A DNA stretch of 64,000 nt from Comamonadaceae bacterium (GTDB taxonomy: Bacteria; Pseudomonadota; Gammaproteobacteria; Burkholderiales; Burkholderiaceae_C), in contig JAIXUC010000021.1 in the NCBI GenBank assembly GCA_027483665.1, positions 1-64,000 of the forward strand. Reading direction: 5' to 3'. The translations under genes were made by a program, and so were the position numbers. Under the pieces are notes generated by a model that worked only from the letters and a program-made list of their open reading frames with translations, ran no database searches and had not been told where the DNA came from. Shown here piece after piece: positions 1 through 8,602 of the stretch (position 1 is its first letter; each line of letters starts with the position of its first letter).

Positions 1-119
1 ACGTGTCGATCACGGTCAAGCTGATTGCACCGATTGCCATGGAAGAAGGCCTGCGATTCGCCATCCGCGAGGGCGGCAAGACCGTCGGCGCAGGCGTCGT
101 GGCCAAGATCTTGGCTTGA
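1..119 (+). CDS. tuf: Elongation factor Tu, 3' end only
   Basis: Only the last 38 codons are in the window, in the frame that starts at base 3 and ends with TGA at 117-119. They encode the end of EF-Tu domain III, with the family-typical runs [15 protein letters not shown] and [10 protein letters not shown] at the C-terminus. EF-Tu delivers aminoacyl-tRNA to the ribosome as a GTP complex. rpsJ follows 19 bp downstream, the str-operon arrangement in which tuf is the last large gene before rpsJ. The 5' part lies outside the window. Confidence 0.95.
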   Translation, partial: VSITVKLIAPIAMEEGLRFAIREGGKTVGAGVVAKILA

Positions 120-138
120 TTCTCACCAAGGAAAAACC

Positions 139-453
139 ATGGCTACCAAGCAAAAAATCCGCATCCGCCTCAAGGCGTTTGACTACAAGCTGATCGATCA
201 ATCAGCGGCAGAAATTGTCGATACCGCCAAGCGCACAGGTGCGATCGTTAAAGGCCCCGTGCCTCTACCGACCCGCATGAAGCGGTTTGACATCTTGCGT
301 TCTCCGCACGTGAACAAGACCAGCCGCGACCAGTTTGAAATACGAACCCATCAACGGCTCATGGACATCGTCGACCCCACAGACAAGACCGTGGATGCGC
401 TGATGAAACTTGATTTGCCAGCCGGCGTGGATGTGGAGATCAAGCTCCAGTGA
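139..453 (+). CDS. rpsJ: 30S ribosomal protein S10
   Basis: The product has 104 residues, the usual size for S10. It starts at ATG 139, nine bases after an AAGGA ribosome site; an upstream in-frame ATG at 25 lies inside tuf and is ignored. Family motifs visible include [14 protein letters not shown] near the N-terminus and GPVPLPTR followed by [19 protein letters not shown] in the middle. S10 sits in the 30S head and also takes part in NusB-dependent antitermination. It appears to be the last gene of the str-type unit, because a terminator follows and rplC has its own promoter. Confidence 0.97.
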   Translation: MATKQKIRIRLKAFDYKLIDQSAAEIVDTAKRTGAIVKGPVPLPTRMKRFDILRSPHVNKTSRDQFEIRTHQRLMDIVDPTDKTVDALMKLDLPAGVDVEIKLQ

Positions 454-483
454 TTCGGAGCAAGCGCGCACGCGCATGATCGG

Positions 484-506
484 GCCGCCCTCGGGCGGCT
501 TTTTTC
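484..506 (+). terminator. Rho-independent terminator after rpsJ
   Basis: GCCGCC and GGCGGC flank a CTCG tetraloop and are followed by six T residues. It lies 30 bp after the rpsJ stop and separates tuf-rpsJ from the rplC unit. Confidence 0.85.
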
Positions 507-630
507 TGCACACCAATGAGATCTTTCTGCTCGAGACGAGAGCCAAGACTGTTCGGGCTCTTAAGGCTCACATCAGGACTTCCGCATGAAGCGCAGGCAG
601 TGCCAGCTGTAAGCAAAAACAACCTGGGGC

Positions 631-659
631 TTGCGGCGGAGGAAAACTCTTCATAGAAT
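631..659 (+). promoter_or_regulatory. Predicted sigma-70 promoter for the rplC operon
   Basis: TTGCGG at 631-636 and TAGAAT at 654-659 are separated by exactly 17 bp. Transcription would start near 666. This is the best promoter-like pair in the 368-bp gap between rpsJ and rplC, and it lies after the terminator at 484-506. Assigned by eye from the consensus; not tested. Confidence 0.6.
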
Positions 660-665
660 CGCGGG

Positions 666-821
666 CTTCGCAGCAAAACTGCGAAGTGATCGGTATCCGA
701 CCTATCGGCCCCAGGGTTCAGGCCCCCGGGCTGAATAAGGACCGAGATTTATCAACAGTCTTTCACGAACAAAACGCAGCTGCCAATTGCAGTGGTTGCG
801 GTGAAAGTAACGGAGAACACA
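666..821 (+). promoter_or_regulatory. Structured 5' leader of the rplC operon
   Basis: An untranslated leader of about 155 bases separates the predicted start point from rplC. It opens with a perfect hairpin: CTTCGCAG (666-673), loop CAAAA, CTGCGAAG (679-686). GC-rich segments that could pair further lie at about 687-735. In E. coli the S10-operon leader upstream of rpsJ is bound by L4 for autoregulation. Here rplC, with rplD (L4) as second gene, heads the unit, so a similar role is possible. The protein link is inference only. Confidence 0.45.
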
Positions 822-1493
822 ATGAGTCTGAGCAACTCCCTTGGGTTGCTGGGTCGCAAGGTGGGCATGATGCGCCTGTTCACTGATGATGGGGACTCAG
901 TTCCTGTCACGGTGGTGGACGTGTCTGACAACCGAGTGACCCAGGTCAAGACCAAAGAAGCCGATGGCTATGTAGCCTTGCAGGTGACTTTTGGGTCACG
1001 CAAATCATCGCGCGTGACCAAGCCGATGGCAGGGCATCTTGCCAAGGCTGGCGTCGAAGCCGGCGAGATCATCCAAGAATTTCACGTCACCGCAGAGACC
1101 GCCGCGCAGTACCGGGCGGGAGCCGCTGTCCCGGTGACGGCTGTGTTCGCAGTGGGCCAAAAAGTGGATGTGCAAGGCACGTCCATCGGCAAAGGATTTG
1201 CCGGCACCATCAAACGCCATAACTTCAGTTCGCAGCGCGCTTCGCACGGCAATAGCCGTTCGCATAACGTGCCTGGCTCGATCTCGATGGCGCAGGACCC
1301 GGGTCGAGTTTTCCCCGGAAAGCGGATGTCGGGTCACATGGGCGACGAAACAGTCACCACCCAGAACCTCGACGTCATTCGCATCGACGAGGCCCGTCAG
1401 CTGCTGCTGATCAAGGGCGCCGTGCCTGGCTCTAGAGGTGGCTTTGTCACCGTGCGCCCTGCAGTGAAGGCAAAAGCAAAGGGAGCGAACTGA
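822..1493 (+). CDS. rplC: 50S ribosomal protein L3
   Basis: The product has 224 residues and starts at ATG 822 after a GGAG ribosome site; an in-frame GTG at 792 is less well placed. The conserved N-terminus [13 protein letters not shown] and the loop [17 protein letters not shown], which in L3 reaches toward the peptidyl-transferase centre, are present, as is [17 protein letters not shown]3 is an early assembly protein of the 50S subunit. It is the first gene of the cluster, and its stop overlaps the rplD start as TGATG. Confidence 0.97.
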   Translation: MSLSNSLGLLGRKVGMMRLFTDDGDSVPVTVVDVSDNRVTQVKTKEADGYVALQVTFGSRKSSRVTKPMAGHLAKAGVEAGEIIQEFHVTAETAAQYRAGAAVPVTAVFAVGQKVDVQGTSIGKGFAGTIKRHNFSSQRASHGNSRSHNVPGSISMAQDPGRVFPGKRMSGHMGDETVTTQNLDVIRIDEARQLLLIKGAVPGSRGGFVTVRPAVKAKAKGAN

Positions 1494-2113
1494 TGCAGAT
1501 CGAACTCCTCAATGACCAAGGGCAGGCCGCGTCAAAAGTTGATGTGCCGGACACCGTGTTCGGTCGTGAATACAACCAAGATCTGGTTCACCAAATTGTG
1601 GTGGCGTATCAAGCCAACGCCCGCCAAGGCACGCGCGCCCAAAAAGACCGCGCAATGGTTAAGCACTCGACCAAAAAGCCGTTCAAGCAAAAAGGAACAG
1701 GCAGGGCACGCGCGGGTATGACGTCATCGCCCTTGTGGCGTGGCGGCGGTCGAATTTTCCCGAACAGCCCGTTCGAAAATTTCACCCAGAAGATCAACAA
1801 GAAGATGTACCGCGCAGGGATGGCTTCCATCCTTTCGCAACTGGTACGAGAGGGCCGTTTGGCGGTGGTTGATTCGATGAAAGTTGAGTCGCCTAAAACG
1901 AAAGTGCTGGCGGCACGTTTCAAGGCCATGAATTTGGATTCGGTTTTGGTCATAGCTGAAGAAGTTGACGAAAACCTCTACCTCGCGTCGCGCAACTTGA
2001 CCAATGTGTTGGTCGTTGAGCCGCGTTACGCGGATCCAGTTTCATTGGTGCAATTCAAAAAAGTACTGGTGACCAAAGCTGCCATGGATCAGCTCAAGGA
2101 GATGTTTGCATGA
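1493..2113 (+). CDS. rplD: 50S ribosomal protein L4
   Basis: The product has 206 residues. The start ATG at 1493 shares one base with the rplC stop, implying translational coupling. The extended internal loop rich in Gly, Arg and Lys ([20 protein letters not shown]) that lines the exit tunnel is intact. L4 assembles early into the 50S subunit; in E. coli it is also the autoregulator of the S10 operon. The stop overlaps rplW by four bases. Confidence 0.97.
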   Translation: MQIELLNDQGQAASKVDVPDTVFGREYNQDLVHQIVVAYQANARQGTRAQKDRAMVKHSTKKPFKQKGTGRARAGMTSSPLWRGGGRIFPNSPFENFTQKINKKMYRAGMASILSQLVREGRLAVVDSMKVESPKTKVLAARFKAMNLDSVLVIAEEVDENLYLASRNLTNVLVVEPRYADPVSLVQFKKVLVTKAAMDQLKEMFA

Positions 2114-2433
2114 GCGCCGCCAAGACCGCAAAGTTTGACGAGGGTCGTCTGATGCAGGTGCTGGTTGCGCCCATCGTTTCCGAGAAGGCCACCATGGTTG
2201 CCGAAGCGTCAAACGCAGTCACTTTCAAGGTGCTGCAGGATGCGACCAAGCCAGAAATCAAGGCCGCCGTTGAGTTGATGTTCAAGGTCGAAGTCAAGGG
2301 CGTGTCGGTTGTCAATACCAAGGGCAAGTCAAAGCGCTTCGGCAAGTCCATGGGCCGCCGCGACAACGTTCGCAAGGCCTACGTGAGGCTCAAAGAAGGC
2401 CAGGAACTAAACCTGTCTGGGGAGGCCGCTTAA
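2110..2433 (+). CDS. rplW: 50S ribosomal protein L23
   Basis: The product has 107 residues. Its ATG overlaps the rplD stop as ATGA. It shows the L23 core with IVSEKATM near residue 20 and the [19 protein letters not shown] strand-helix unit, then a basic segment [16 protein letters not shown]23 sits at the polypeptide exit and docks the signal recognition particle and trigger factor. rplB follows after two bases. Confidence 0.96.
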   Translation: MSAAKTAKFDEGRLMQVLVAPIVSEKATMVAEASNAVTFKVLQDATKPEIKAAVELMFKVEVKGVSVVNTKGKSKRFGKSMGRRDNVRKAYVRLKEGQELNLSGEAA

Positions 2434-2435
2434 TC

Positions 2436-3260
2436 ATGGCTGTCATCAAAATGAAACCGACTTCACCAGGCCAGCGTGGCATGGTGAAGATTTCGCGCGA
2501 CCACCTGCACAAAGGCGAGGGCTACGCGCCGCTGTTGGAGCCTCAGTTTCAAAAGGCTGGCCGAAACAACAATGGCCACATCACGACGCGCCACCGAGGC
2601 GGTGGACACAAGCATCACTACCGCGTCGTCGATTTCCGCCGAGAGAAAGATGGCATCACGGCCAAAGTCGAGCGTATCGAGTACGACCCCAACCGCACGG
2701 CGCACATTGCTTTGGTGTGCTACGCCGACGGCGAGCGTCGCTACATCATTGCCCCGCGTGGCCTAGAGGTGGGTGCTACGCTGGTCAGCGGTGCAGAAGC
2801 GCCTATTCGTGTGGGCAACACCTTGCCCATTCGCAACATCCCGGTGGGTTCCACCATCCACTGCATTGAGATGCAACCGGGCAAGGGCGCACAGATCGCC
2901 CGGTCGGCCGGCACTTCTGCCACCTTGCTGGCCCGCGAGGGCACGTACGCTCAGGTTCGCGTCCGCTCGGGTGAAGTGCGCCGAATTCACATTGAATGCC
3001 GCGCCACCATCGGCGAAGTCGCCAATGGCGAACACAGCCTGCGCCGCTTGGGCAAGGCTGGTGTGAAGCGCTGGATGGGCATTCGACCCACTGTTCGCGG
3101 TGTCGCGATGAACCCGATCGATCACCCGCACGGTGGTGGTGAAGGCCGCACCGGGACTGGCATGCCGCCGGTGGATCCATGGGGCAACCTGACCAAGGGC
3201 TACCGCACCCGCAACAACAAGCGCACCCAGGTCATGGTCGTGTCGCGTCGCAAGAAGTAA
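2436..3260 (+). CDS. rplB: 50S ribosomal protein L2
   Basis: The product has 274 residues, the normal bacterial length. The N-terminal [11 protein letters not shown] and the [20 protein letters not shown] segment bind 23S rRNA. The C-terminal [16 protein letters not shown] contains the highly conserved histidine that lies near the peptidyl-transferase centre. L2 is needed for subunit association. It sits two bases after rplW and ten before rpsS in one continuous operon. Confidence 0.98.
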   Translation: MAVIKMKPTSPGQRGMVKISRDHLHKGEGYAPLLEPQFQKAGRNNNGHITTRHRGGGHKHHYRVVDFRREKDGITAKVERIEYDPNRTAHIALVCYADGERRYIIAPRGLEVGATLVSGAEAPIRVGNTLPIRNIPVGSTIHCIEMQPGKGAQIARSAGTSATLLAREGTYAQVRVRSGEVRRIHIECRATIGEVANGEHSLRRLGKAGVKRWMGIRPTVRGVAMNPIDHPHGGGEGRTGTGMPPVDPWGNLTKGYRTRNNKRTQVMVVSRRKK

Positions 3261-3270
3261 GGGGTAGAAG

Positions 3271-3549
3271 ATGACTCGTTCTCTGAAAAAGGGTCCCTTC
3301 GTCGACCACCACTTGCTTGCCAAGGTCGACAAGGCGGTCTCCAACAAAGACAAGAAGCCCATCAAGACTTGGTCGCGTCGATCGATGGTGCTGCCGGAGT
3401 TCATTGGCTTGACGATTGCAGTGCACAACGGCAAGCAGCACGTTCCGGTCTACATCACCGACCAAATGGTTGGACATAAGCTCGGCGAGTTCGCTCTGAC
3501 CCGGACCTTCAAGGGTCACCCGGCGGACAAAAAAGTCCAGAAGAAGTGA
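3271..3549 (+). CDS. rpsS: 30S ribosomal protein S19
   Basis: The product has 92 residues. It starts [16 protein letters not shown], a hallmark of S19, and carries [21 protein letters not shown] and [13 protein letters not shown] later on. S19 sits in the 30S head, contacts S13 and approaches the A-site tRNA. A GGGGTAGAAG stretch just upstream serves as ribosome site. The stop lies 11 bp before the preferred rplV start. Confidence 0.97.
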   Translation: MTRSLKKGPFVDHHLLAKVDKAVSNKDKKPIKTWSRRSMVLPEFIGLTIAVHNGKQHVPVYITDQMVGHKLGEFALTRTFKGHPADKKVQKK

Positions 3550-3560
3550 GGATGAACACC

Positions 3561-3890
3561 ATGGAAACTCGTGCAGTTTTGCGGGGCGTTCGCCTCTCTG
3601 TCGATAAAGGCCGCCTTGTGGCGGATCTGATTCGCGGCAAAAAGGTGGATCAGGCGTTGAACATCCTGACCTTCACCCAAAAGAAAGCCGCTGTGATCGT
3701 GAAAAAAGTGCTGGAGTCGGCCATTGCCAACGCCGAGCACAACGACGGCGCTGACATCGATGAACTGAAGGTCAAGACCATCTACGTCGAGCAAGGTGCC
3801 ACGCTCAAGCGTTTCACAGCCCGCGCCAAGGGTCGCGGCAACCGCATCAGCAAGCCCACGTGCCATGTGTACGTGACGGTTGGCAACTAA
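3561..3890 (+). CDS. rplV: 50S ribosomal protein L22
   Basis: The preferred start is ATG 3561 ([14 protein letters not shown], 109 residues), because an AGGA ribosome site lies about eight bases upstream and this matches the usual start of the family. ATG 3552 in the same frame would add three residues but leaves no room for the site. The C-terminal hairpin ([19 protein letters not shown]) that lines the exit tunnel beside L4 is intact. L22 binds all domains of 23S rRNA. Confidence 0.94.
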   Translation: METRAVLRGVRLSVDKGRLVADLIRGKKVDQALNILTFTQKKAAVIVKKVLESAIANAEHNDGADIDELKVKTIYVEQGATLKRFTARAKGRGNRISKPTCHVYVTVGN

Positions 3891-3905
3891 CAGGGTCTGG
3901 AAGAT

Positions 3906-4787
3906 ATGGGACAGAAAATCCACCCCACCGGCTTTCGCCTGTCGGTCAGTCGCAATTGGGCTTCCCGCTGGTATGCCAACAACCGTGACTTCGCTGGCAT
4001 GCTGGCTGAAGACATCAAGGTTCGTGAGTACCTCAAGACCAAGCTGAAATCAGCCGCGGTTTCCCGCGTGCTGATCGAGCGTCCGGCTAAGAGCGCACGC
4101 ATCACCATTTTCTCGGCACGCCCAGGTGTGGTGATCGGCAAGAAGGGCGAGGACATCGAGAACCTTAAGAAGGAACTCGCGCGACGTTTGGGCGTGCCGG
4201 TCGCTGTCAACATCGAAGAGGTGCGCAAGCCCGAAACCGATGCTCAATTGATTGCCGACAGCATCACCCAGCAGCTGGAAAAGCGCATCATGTTCCGTCG
4301 GGCCATGAAGCGCGCCATGCAAAACGCCATGCGTCTGGGTGCTCAGGGCATCAAGATCATGTCGGCTGGTCGCCTCAACGGCATCGAGATTGCGCGCACC
4401 GAGTGGTATCGAGAAGGTCGCGTGCCGCTTCACACACTGCGCGCTGACATCGACTACGGCTTTTCAGAAGCCAAGACAACCTACGGCGTGATCGGCGTCA
4501 AGGTGTGGGTCTACAAAGGCGACACGTTGGGTCGTAATGATGCGCCCGTAGCCGCCGAGCCGCGTTCTGATGACGAGCGCCGCCCACGTGGCCCACGTCG
4601 GGACGCGCGGCCGGGCGAGCGTGGTGCGCCCGCGCGTGGTGCACGTCGTCCTTCCGGTGCCGTAGGCGCGCCTGCAGACGGCAGCGACAAGCCCGTCGAA
4701 GCAACCGATGTTCCGAAAACCACCGTTAAGCGCGTCCGCAAAGTCGCCGCGCCAGCTGCAGCAGCTGACGGAAACAAGGCCGAGTGA
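3906..4787 (+). CDS. rpsC: 30S ribosomal protein S3, with long basic C-terminal tail
   Basis: The product has 293 residues. It begins [18 protein letters not shown] and contains the KH domain with [20 protein letters not shown] at about residues 77-96, then the C-terminal S3 domain ending near VWVYKGD. S3 forms part of the mRNA entry channel. The last 75 or so residues are an Arg/Pro/Ala/Gly-rich tail absent from E. coli S3 (233 residues). Such tails are common in Burkholderiales S3, and nothing suggests a frameshift. Confidence 0.96.
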   Translation: MGQKIHPTGFRLSVSRNWASRWYANNRDFAGMLAEDIKVREYLKTKLKSAAVSRVLIERPAKSARITIFSARPGVVIGKKGEDIENLKKELARRLGVPVAVNIEEVRKPETDAQLIADSITQQLEKRIMFRRAMKRAMQNAMRLGAQGIKIMSAGRLNGIEIARTEWYREGRVPLHTLRADIDYGFSEAKTTYGVIGVKVWVYKGDTLGRNDAPVAAEPRSDDERRPRGPRRDARPGERGAPARGARRPSGAVGAPADGSDKPVEATDVPKTTVKRVRKVAAPAAAADGNKAE

Positions 4788-4810
4788 TCGGCTGAACCTG
4801 GAGAAAAAAC

Positions 4811-5227
4811 ATGCTGCAACCTGCCCGTCGCAAGTACCGCAAGGAACAAAAGGGCCGCAACACAGGAATAGCAACCCGCGGTAACTCCGTTGCCTTCGGT
4901 GACTTTGGCCTCAAATCAACGGACCGCGGTCGCTTGACAGCGCGACAAATTGAGTCCGCACGTCGAGCCATTTCTCGCCACGTCAAACGTGGTGGTCGCA
5001 TCTGGATTCGCATCTTTCCCGACAAGCCGATCTCTCAGAAGCCGGCTGAAGTACGGATGGGTAACGGCAAGGGCAACCCGGAGTACTACGTGGCCGAAAT
5101 ACAGCCTGGCAAGGTGCTCTATGAAATCGTGGGGGTTCCTGAAGAACTGGCGCGTGAGGCTTTCCGCTTGGCTGCTGCCAAGTTGCCTTTGCGCACCACG
5201 TTCGTGGCCCGCATGATCGGTCAGTGA
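4811..5227 (+). CDS. rplP: 50S ribosomal protein L16
   Basis: The product has 138 residues. It starts [17 protein letters not shown] after a GGAG site. Conserved elements include [18 protein letters not shown] and [19 protein letters not shown]16 binds close to the A site and is needed for late 50S assembly. It lies between rpsC and rpmC in the normal order. Confidence 0.97.
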   Translation: MLQPARRKYRKEQKGRNTGIATRGNSVAFGDFGLKSTDRGRLTARQIESARRAISRHVKRGGRIWIRIFPDKPISQKPAEVRMGNGKGNPEYYVAEIQPGKVLYEIVGVPEELAREAFRLAAAKLPLRTTFVARMIGQ

Positions 5228-5240
5228 CAGGGAGAACACG

Positions 5241-5435
5241 ATGAATACAGCTGAACTCCGCCAAAAAGATGTTGCAGGCCTGGAAGCCGAGGTGAAATCG
5301 CTGCAGAAGGCGCACTTTGGATTGCGCATGCAAAAAGCCACACAACAGCTCAACAACACCTCGACCCTGCGCAGCACACGCCGTGACATCGCTAGGGCCA
5401 AGACGCTTTTGGCGCAAAAGCAAGCCGCCAAGTAA
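5241..5435 (+). CDS. rpmC: 50S ribosomal protein L29
   Basis: The product has 64 residues forming the usual two-helix L29 fold: an N-terminal [16 protein letters not shown] helix and a second helix with [19 protein letters not shown]29 sits at the exit tunnel next to L23. A GGGAGAACACG ribosome site precedes the ATG, and rpsQ follows nine bases downstream. Confidence 0.94.
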   Translation: MNTAELRQKDVAGLEAEVKSLQKAHFGLRMQKATQQLNNTSTLRSTRRDIARAKTLLAQKQAAK

Positions 5436-5444
5436 GGACCCTAC

Positions 5445-5714
5445 ATGACGGACACCACACCATCCCTCAAGCGCACCCTGATTGGCAAGGTCGTGAGCGA
5501 CAAGCGCGCCAAAACGGTAACGGTGCTTGTAGAGCGGCGCGTCAAGCACGAGCTCTACGGTAAGATCGTTGCCAAATCCAGCAAGTACCACGCGCACGAC
5601 GAAAACGGCGAGTACAAGTTGGGTGACATCATCGAGATCACCGAAAGTCGTCCTATTTCGAGGACAAAGAACTGGGTGGCATCTCGCCTTGTCGAGAAAG
5701 CTGCATCGGTCTGA
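5445..5714 (+). CDS. rpsQ: 30S ribosomal protein S17
   Basis: The product has 89 residues. The core [20 protein letters not shown] and the [15 protein letters not shown] block are typical of S17. S17 binds 16S rRNA helix 11 and stabilises early 30S assembly. It is the last gene of this unit: a terminator follows and the next gene is a peroxiredoxin. The spc-type genes (rplN, rplX, rplE and others) that follow rpsQ in E. coli are not here. Confidence 0.96.
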   Translation: MTDTTPSLKRTLIGKVVSDKRAKTVTVLVERRVKHELYGKIVAKSSKYHAHDENGEYKLGDIIEITESRPISRTKNWVASRLVEKAASV

Positions 5715-5739
5715 TGTTGCTTATACGCTGAGCCTTAAA

Positions 5740-5766
5740 GCGGCCCACAATGTGGGCCGTTTTCAT
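5740..5766 (+). terminator. Terminator after rpsQ
   Basis: CGGCCCACA (5741-5749) pairs with TGTGGGCCG around a short centre and is followed by TTTTCATTTT. It lies 25 bp after the rpsQ stop and closes the ribosomal unit. Confidence 0.85.
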
Positions 5767-5780
5767 TTTGGAGCCACCCC

Positions 5781-6287
5781 ATGATTCAAGTAGGCGAGCA
5801 ATTGCCATCGGCGACGCTGATGGAATATTCAGACGTGGAGGCAGAGGGCTGCAGCATCGGTCCCAACCCAGTCGACGTGGTGCAAGCCAGCGCTGGCAAG
5901 ACCATCGTGTTGTTTGCACTGCCCGGCGCGTTCACCCCCACCTGCTCAGCAAAGCACGTACCCGGCTACGTGGAACACCATGCCGACTTCAAGGCCGCCG
6001 GCGTCGATGAAATCTGGTGTGTCAGCGTCAACGACGCTTTTGTGATGGGGGCTTGGGCACGTGATCAGAAAACCGCTGGCAAGGTGCGCATGCTGGGCGA
6101 CGGCAGCGCTGACTTCACCAAGGCCGTGGGTCTGACGCTGGACTTGACCGGGCGAGGCATGGGCATTCGCAGCACCCGCTACGCCATGCTGGTCAAAGAC
6201 GGCGCGGTGTTGGCCCTGAACGTCGAGGCTCCGGGGAAATTCGAGGTCAGCGACGCGGCCACGCTGCTGGCGCTGGCCCGGCACTAA
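5781..6287 (+). CDS. Peroxiredoxin, Prx5/AhpE-like group
   Basis: The product has 168 residues and should reduce hydrogen peroxide or organic hydroperoxides in the cytoplasm. The peroxidatic cysteine is C55 in PGAFTPTCSAKH, the typical Prx5 active-site loop, and the partner arginine is probably in the GIRSTRYAML segment. Further cysteines are at C24 and in IWCVSV; which of them, if any, resolves is not clear. Fusion to a C-terminal glutaredoxin domain, seen in some relatives, is absent. It is a single gene just after the ribosomal terminator, with a GGAG site 9 bp before the ATG. Confidence 0.9.
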   Translation: MIQVGEQLPSATLMEYSDVEAEGCSIGPNPVDVVQASAGKTIVLFALPGAFTPTCSAKHVPGYVEHHADFKAAGVDEIWCVSVNDAFVMGAWARDQKTAGKVRMLGDGSADFTKAVGLTLDLTGRGMGIRSTRYAMLVKDGAVLALNVEAPGKFEVSDAATLLALARH

Positions 6288-6293
6288 GCCCGG

Positions 6294-6779
6294 TCACAGC
6301 AGCACTTTGAGGTAGTGCGCCCCGGGGATGGGGTTGTAGTAGTAAGGCTCGACCTCGACAAAGCCCAGCTCTTTGTAGAGCGTCCGAGCTGCTTCCATGT
6401 CGTCCAGCGTATCGAGCAGCACGCAGCTGTAGCCCAGCGTGCGCGCGGCGTCGAGCACCGCGTCGGCGAGGTCGCGCCCGAGGCCCAGTCGGCGGTAAGC
6501 CGGGCGGACGAACAGGCGCTTCATCTCAGCCGCATTGGGATGGTCCACCGAATCGAGAGGCCGCAGCGCGCAGCAGGCTGCTGGCGCGCCATCCACATGC
6601 GCCAACAGCAGTGTGCCCCGAGGTGCGGCGTAATCCCACGGAAGGTTCGCCAGCTCCTCTTCGAACGACTGAAAGCAGAGCGAGATGCCCAAAGCGGCGG
6701 CGTAATCGCTGAACAGGGCGCGCACAGCGTCTAGGTCGTCGGCCGTCTCTGCAAGGCCGATGTGCACTTGGTTTTTCAT
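6294..6779 (-). CDS. GNAT-family N-acetyltransferase
   Basis: The product has 161 residues. The acetyl-CoA binding loop of motif A is RRLGLGRDLADAVL, preceded by the strand MKRLFVRPAY; the motif B region is LGYSCVLLDTLDDMEAARTLYKELGF. The substrate cannot be told. The start at 6779 is chosen because its ATG overlaps the stop of the cytochrome b gene as ATGA, so the two are probably translated together. The upstream in-frame extension is shadow sequence of that neighbour. Confidence 0.85.
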   Translation of the reverse strand: MKNQVHIGLAETADDLDAVRALFSDYAAALGISLCFQSFEEELANLPWDYAAPRGTLLLAHVDGAPAACCALRPLDSVDHPNAAEMKRLFVRPAYRRLGLGRDLADAVLDAARTLGYSCVLLDTLDDMEAARTLYKELGFVEVEPYYYNPIPGAHYLKVLL

Positions 6780-7441
6780 GGGGCTGAAAGCACCAGCCAA
6801 GCCACAAGCCCGACGCAGACCGCCATCAGAACCCCGGCGAGCAAGCGCTGGCGAATACCGTCAGCCGACGCGGGCAGCGCCTCGGCCTCTGGCAGCAACT
6901 TGTCGCCGCTGACCATTGCGCTAATGAGGTTGTCACGCCGAACCAGCAGGTGGTAGAGGACGGCCGCGATGTGCAGCACCACCAAGCCCAATAGCAGCCA
7001 CTGGCCGATGTCCTTGTGGTAGTCGGTCATCCAGGCCACAGTCTGGGACGAAGCGCGCGACGCCAGCGGCCCCATGAACAAAATCTCGTCGTCAGAGAAA
7101 AGGCCAGAGCCCACTTGCAGACCCAGCACCAGGAGCAGCGCAAACACCGACAGCGCCGCCAGGGGTGAATGGCCAGCAAGGTGCGCCGCAGGGCTTCGCC
7201 CTTGAAGGTGACGCCAGACGCTTGCCGGGCTGTAGATGAAGGAAGAAAAACGCGACCACCAACCGCCGGCAAATCCCCACAACACCCGAAAGCCCAGCAG
7301 CGCGAGCACGGCATAGCCGAAACGGGCGTGCCAATCGATGGGGCCGGTCTCGCTGGTGATGGCTGAGCCCAACACCGCCGCTGCCAGCAACCAATGGAAC
7401 AGGCGGGTGGGCAGGTCCCAGATGCGTATGCGCACGCTCAT
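6776..7441 (-). CDS. Cytochrome b561-type membrane protein
   Basis: The product has 221 residues with four main membrane spans. Candidate haem-ligand histidines are in TRLFHWLLAA (span 1), IDWHARFGYAVLALL (span 2), YHKDIGQWLLLGLVVLHI (span 3), and a further span is near the C-terminus. This is the cytochrome b561/Ni-hydrogenase b-type fold that passes electrons between quinol and a periplasmic partner. The start MSVRIRIWDLPTRLFHW is chosen because homologous proteins start so; 55 extra in-frame residues upstream look non-coding. A cytochrome c' gene diverges 189 bp away and may be its partner. Confidence 0.85.
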   Translation of the reverse strand: MSVRIRIWDLPTRLFHWLLAAAVLGSAITSETGPIDWHARFGYAVLALLGFRVLWGFAGGWWSRFSSFIYSPASVWRHLQGRSPAAHLAGHSPLAALSVFALLLVLGLQVGSGLFSDDEILFMGPLASRASSQTVAWMTDYHKDIGQWLLLGLVVLHIAAVLYHLLVRRDNLISAMVSGDKLLPEAEALPASADGIRQRLLAGVLMAVCVGLVAWLVLSAP

Positions 7442-7630
7442 GATGGGTGAACTCCATAGCTTGACCAATCGAAGCGCCAAGTATCGGCGCAGCCCTGGCA
7501 GACGGAAAGACCGAGGCGAGAGAGAAGATGTCCCAGCGCTGTCCTCGGGATGGAAGCGATGCGGTGCACTTTCTTTTATCAAGGGTGTGCACAATGACTC
7601 GGCCAATCAACTCCACGGAGACCATCGATC

Positions 7631-8074
7631 ATGACATTCCAACTGCACATCCTGGCCGGCCTATTGGCCGCAGCGGTCGCGATTCCTGCCGCTGCCCAGT
7701 TCGCCCGACCCGACGACGCCATCAAGTACCGCAAGGCCCAAATGGTGTTGAAGCAGGCGCACCTGGGCCGAGTGGCAGCCATGGCCAGCGGGCGGGTCCC
7801 CTTCGACGCCAAGGTAGCGGCTGACAACGCGGAGATCGTGTCCGTCCTGGGGCGTACCACCACGCAAGGCTTCATGGCCGGCAGCGAGGGTGGCAACGCC
7901 AAAGCCGAAATTTGGAAGGAAACGGCCAAGTTCAATGAGCTGGCAGAAAAGGCCGACGCCGAGTCCGGCAAGCTGCTGGCTGCTGCCAAGGCGGGCAACC
8001 TGGATGCGCTGAAGACAGCAGTGGCAGCCACGGGTGGCACCTGCAAGGCTTGCCACGACGCCTATCGCAACTGA
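7631..8074 (+). CDS. Cytochrome c' (class II c-type cytochrome)
   Basis: The product has 147 residues. It has a signal peptide of about 22 residues ending AIPAAAQ, then a helical bundle with a single haem site at the far C-terminus: C138-K-A-C141-H142. Placement of CXXCH at the end of a four-helix protein is diagnostic of cytochrome c'. These periplasmic proteins bind NO or serve in electron transfer. The divergent gene encodes a cytochrome b561-type protein, so a membrane-to-periplasm electron route is plausible but unproven. Confidence 0.9.
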   Translation: MTFQLHILAGLLAAAVAIPAAAQFARPDDAIKYRKAQMVLKQAHLGRVAAMASGRVPFDAKVAADNAEIVSVLGRTTTQGFMAGSEGGNAKAEIWKETAKFNELAEKADAESGKLLAAAKAGNLDALKTAVAATGGTCKACHDAYRN

Positions 8075-8083
8075 GCCCTAGGC

Positions 8084-8590
8084 TCAACCCTGCGCCAGCA
8101 GCCGCTCGATGAGCTGGTGCAGCTCGGCCATGTCGGGCTTTCCCACGTAACGCTTCACGATGGAGCCGCGCCGGTCCACCAAGTAAGTGGTGGGCGTCAG
8201 TTGTACGTCACCCCAAGCCTTGGCGACCTCGCCCGTGTTGTCGATGGCGACCATGAAGGGCAGTTGTCGACTCTCGGCAAACCGCGCGACAAAGGCTGGA
8301 GGGTCGTAGCTCATGGCCACTGCCAGAGTTTGGTAGCCGCGCTGTTGAAACTTTTGGTGGGTTGCCACCATGTCGGGCATCTCTGCCACGCACGTCACGC
8401 AACTCGTGGCCCAGAAATTGACCAAGGTGACTTGACCACCGAAGTCTTGGGTGGTGCGGGTAGAGCCGTCCAGCAGCACGAAGGTAGAGTCCGGTGCGCG
8501 GTTAGCGCTTTGCTGCCACCACCCAGCCAAGGCAAGGCCAGCCACCAAAACAATCGCAAATGCTGCTCGCCAAGTGCTTTGTTTGCTCAT
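8084..8590 (-). CDS. TlpA-like thiol-disulfide oxidoreductase
   Basis: The product has 168 residues. An N-terminal membrane anchor (about 9-24) is followed by a thioredoxin fold with the active site WATSCVTC (C64, C67) and the cis-proline region TPTTYLVDRRG. Such anchored periplasmic thioredoxins reduce apocytochrome c or other exported proteins. It converges on the cytochrome c' gene with nine bases between the stops, which fits a haem-attachment or redox role. The start at 8590 gives a short basic N-terminus before the anchor. Confidence 0.88.
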   Translation of the reverse strand: MSKQSTWRAAFAIVLVAGLALAGWWQQSANRAPDSTFVLLDGSTRTTQDFGGQVTLVNFWATSCVTCVAEMPDMVATHQKFQQRGYQTLAVAMSYDPPAFVARFAESRQLPFMVAIDNTGEVAKAWGDVQLTPTTYLVDRRGSIVKRYVGKPDMAELHQLIERLLAQG

Positions 8591-8602
8591 GAGGGATTCT
8601 CC

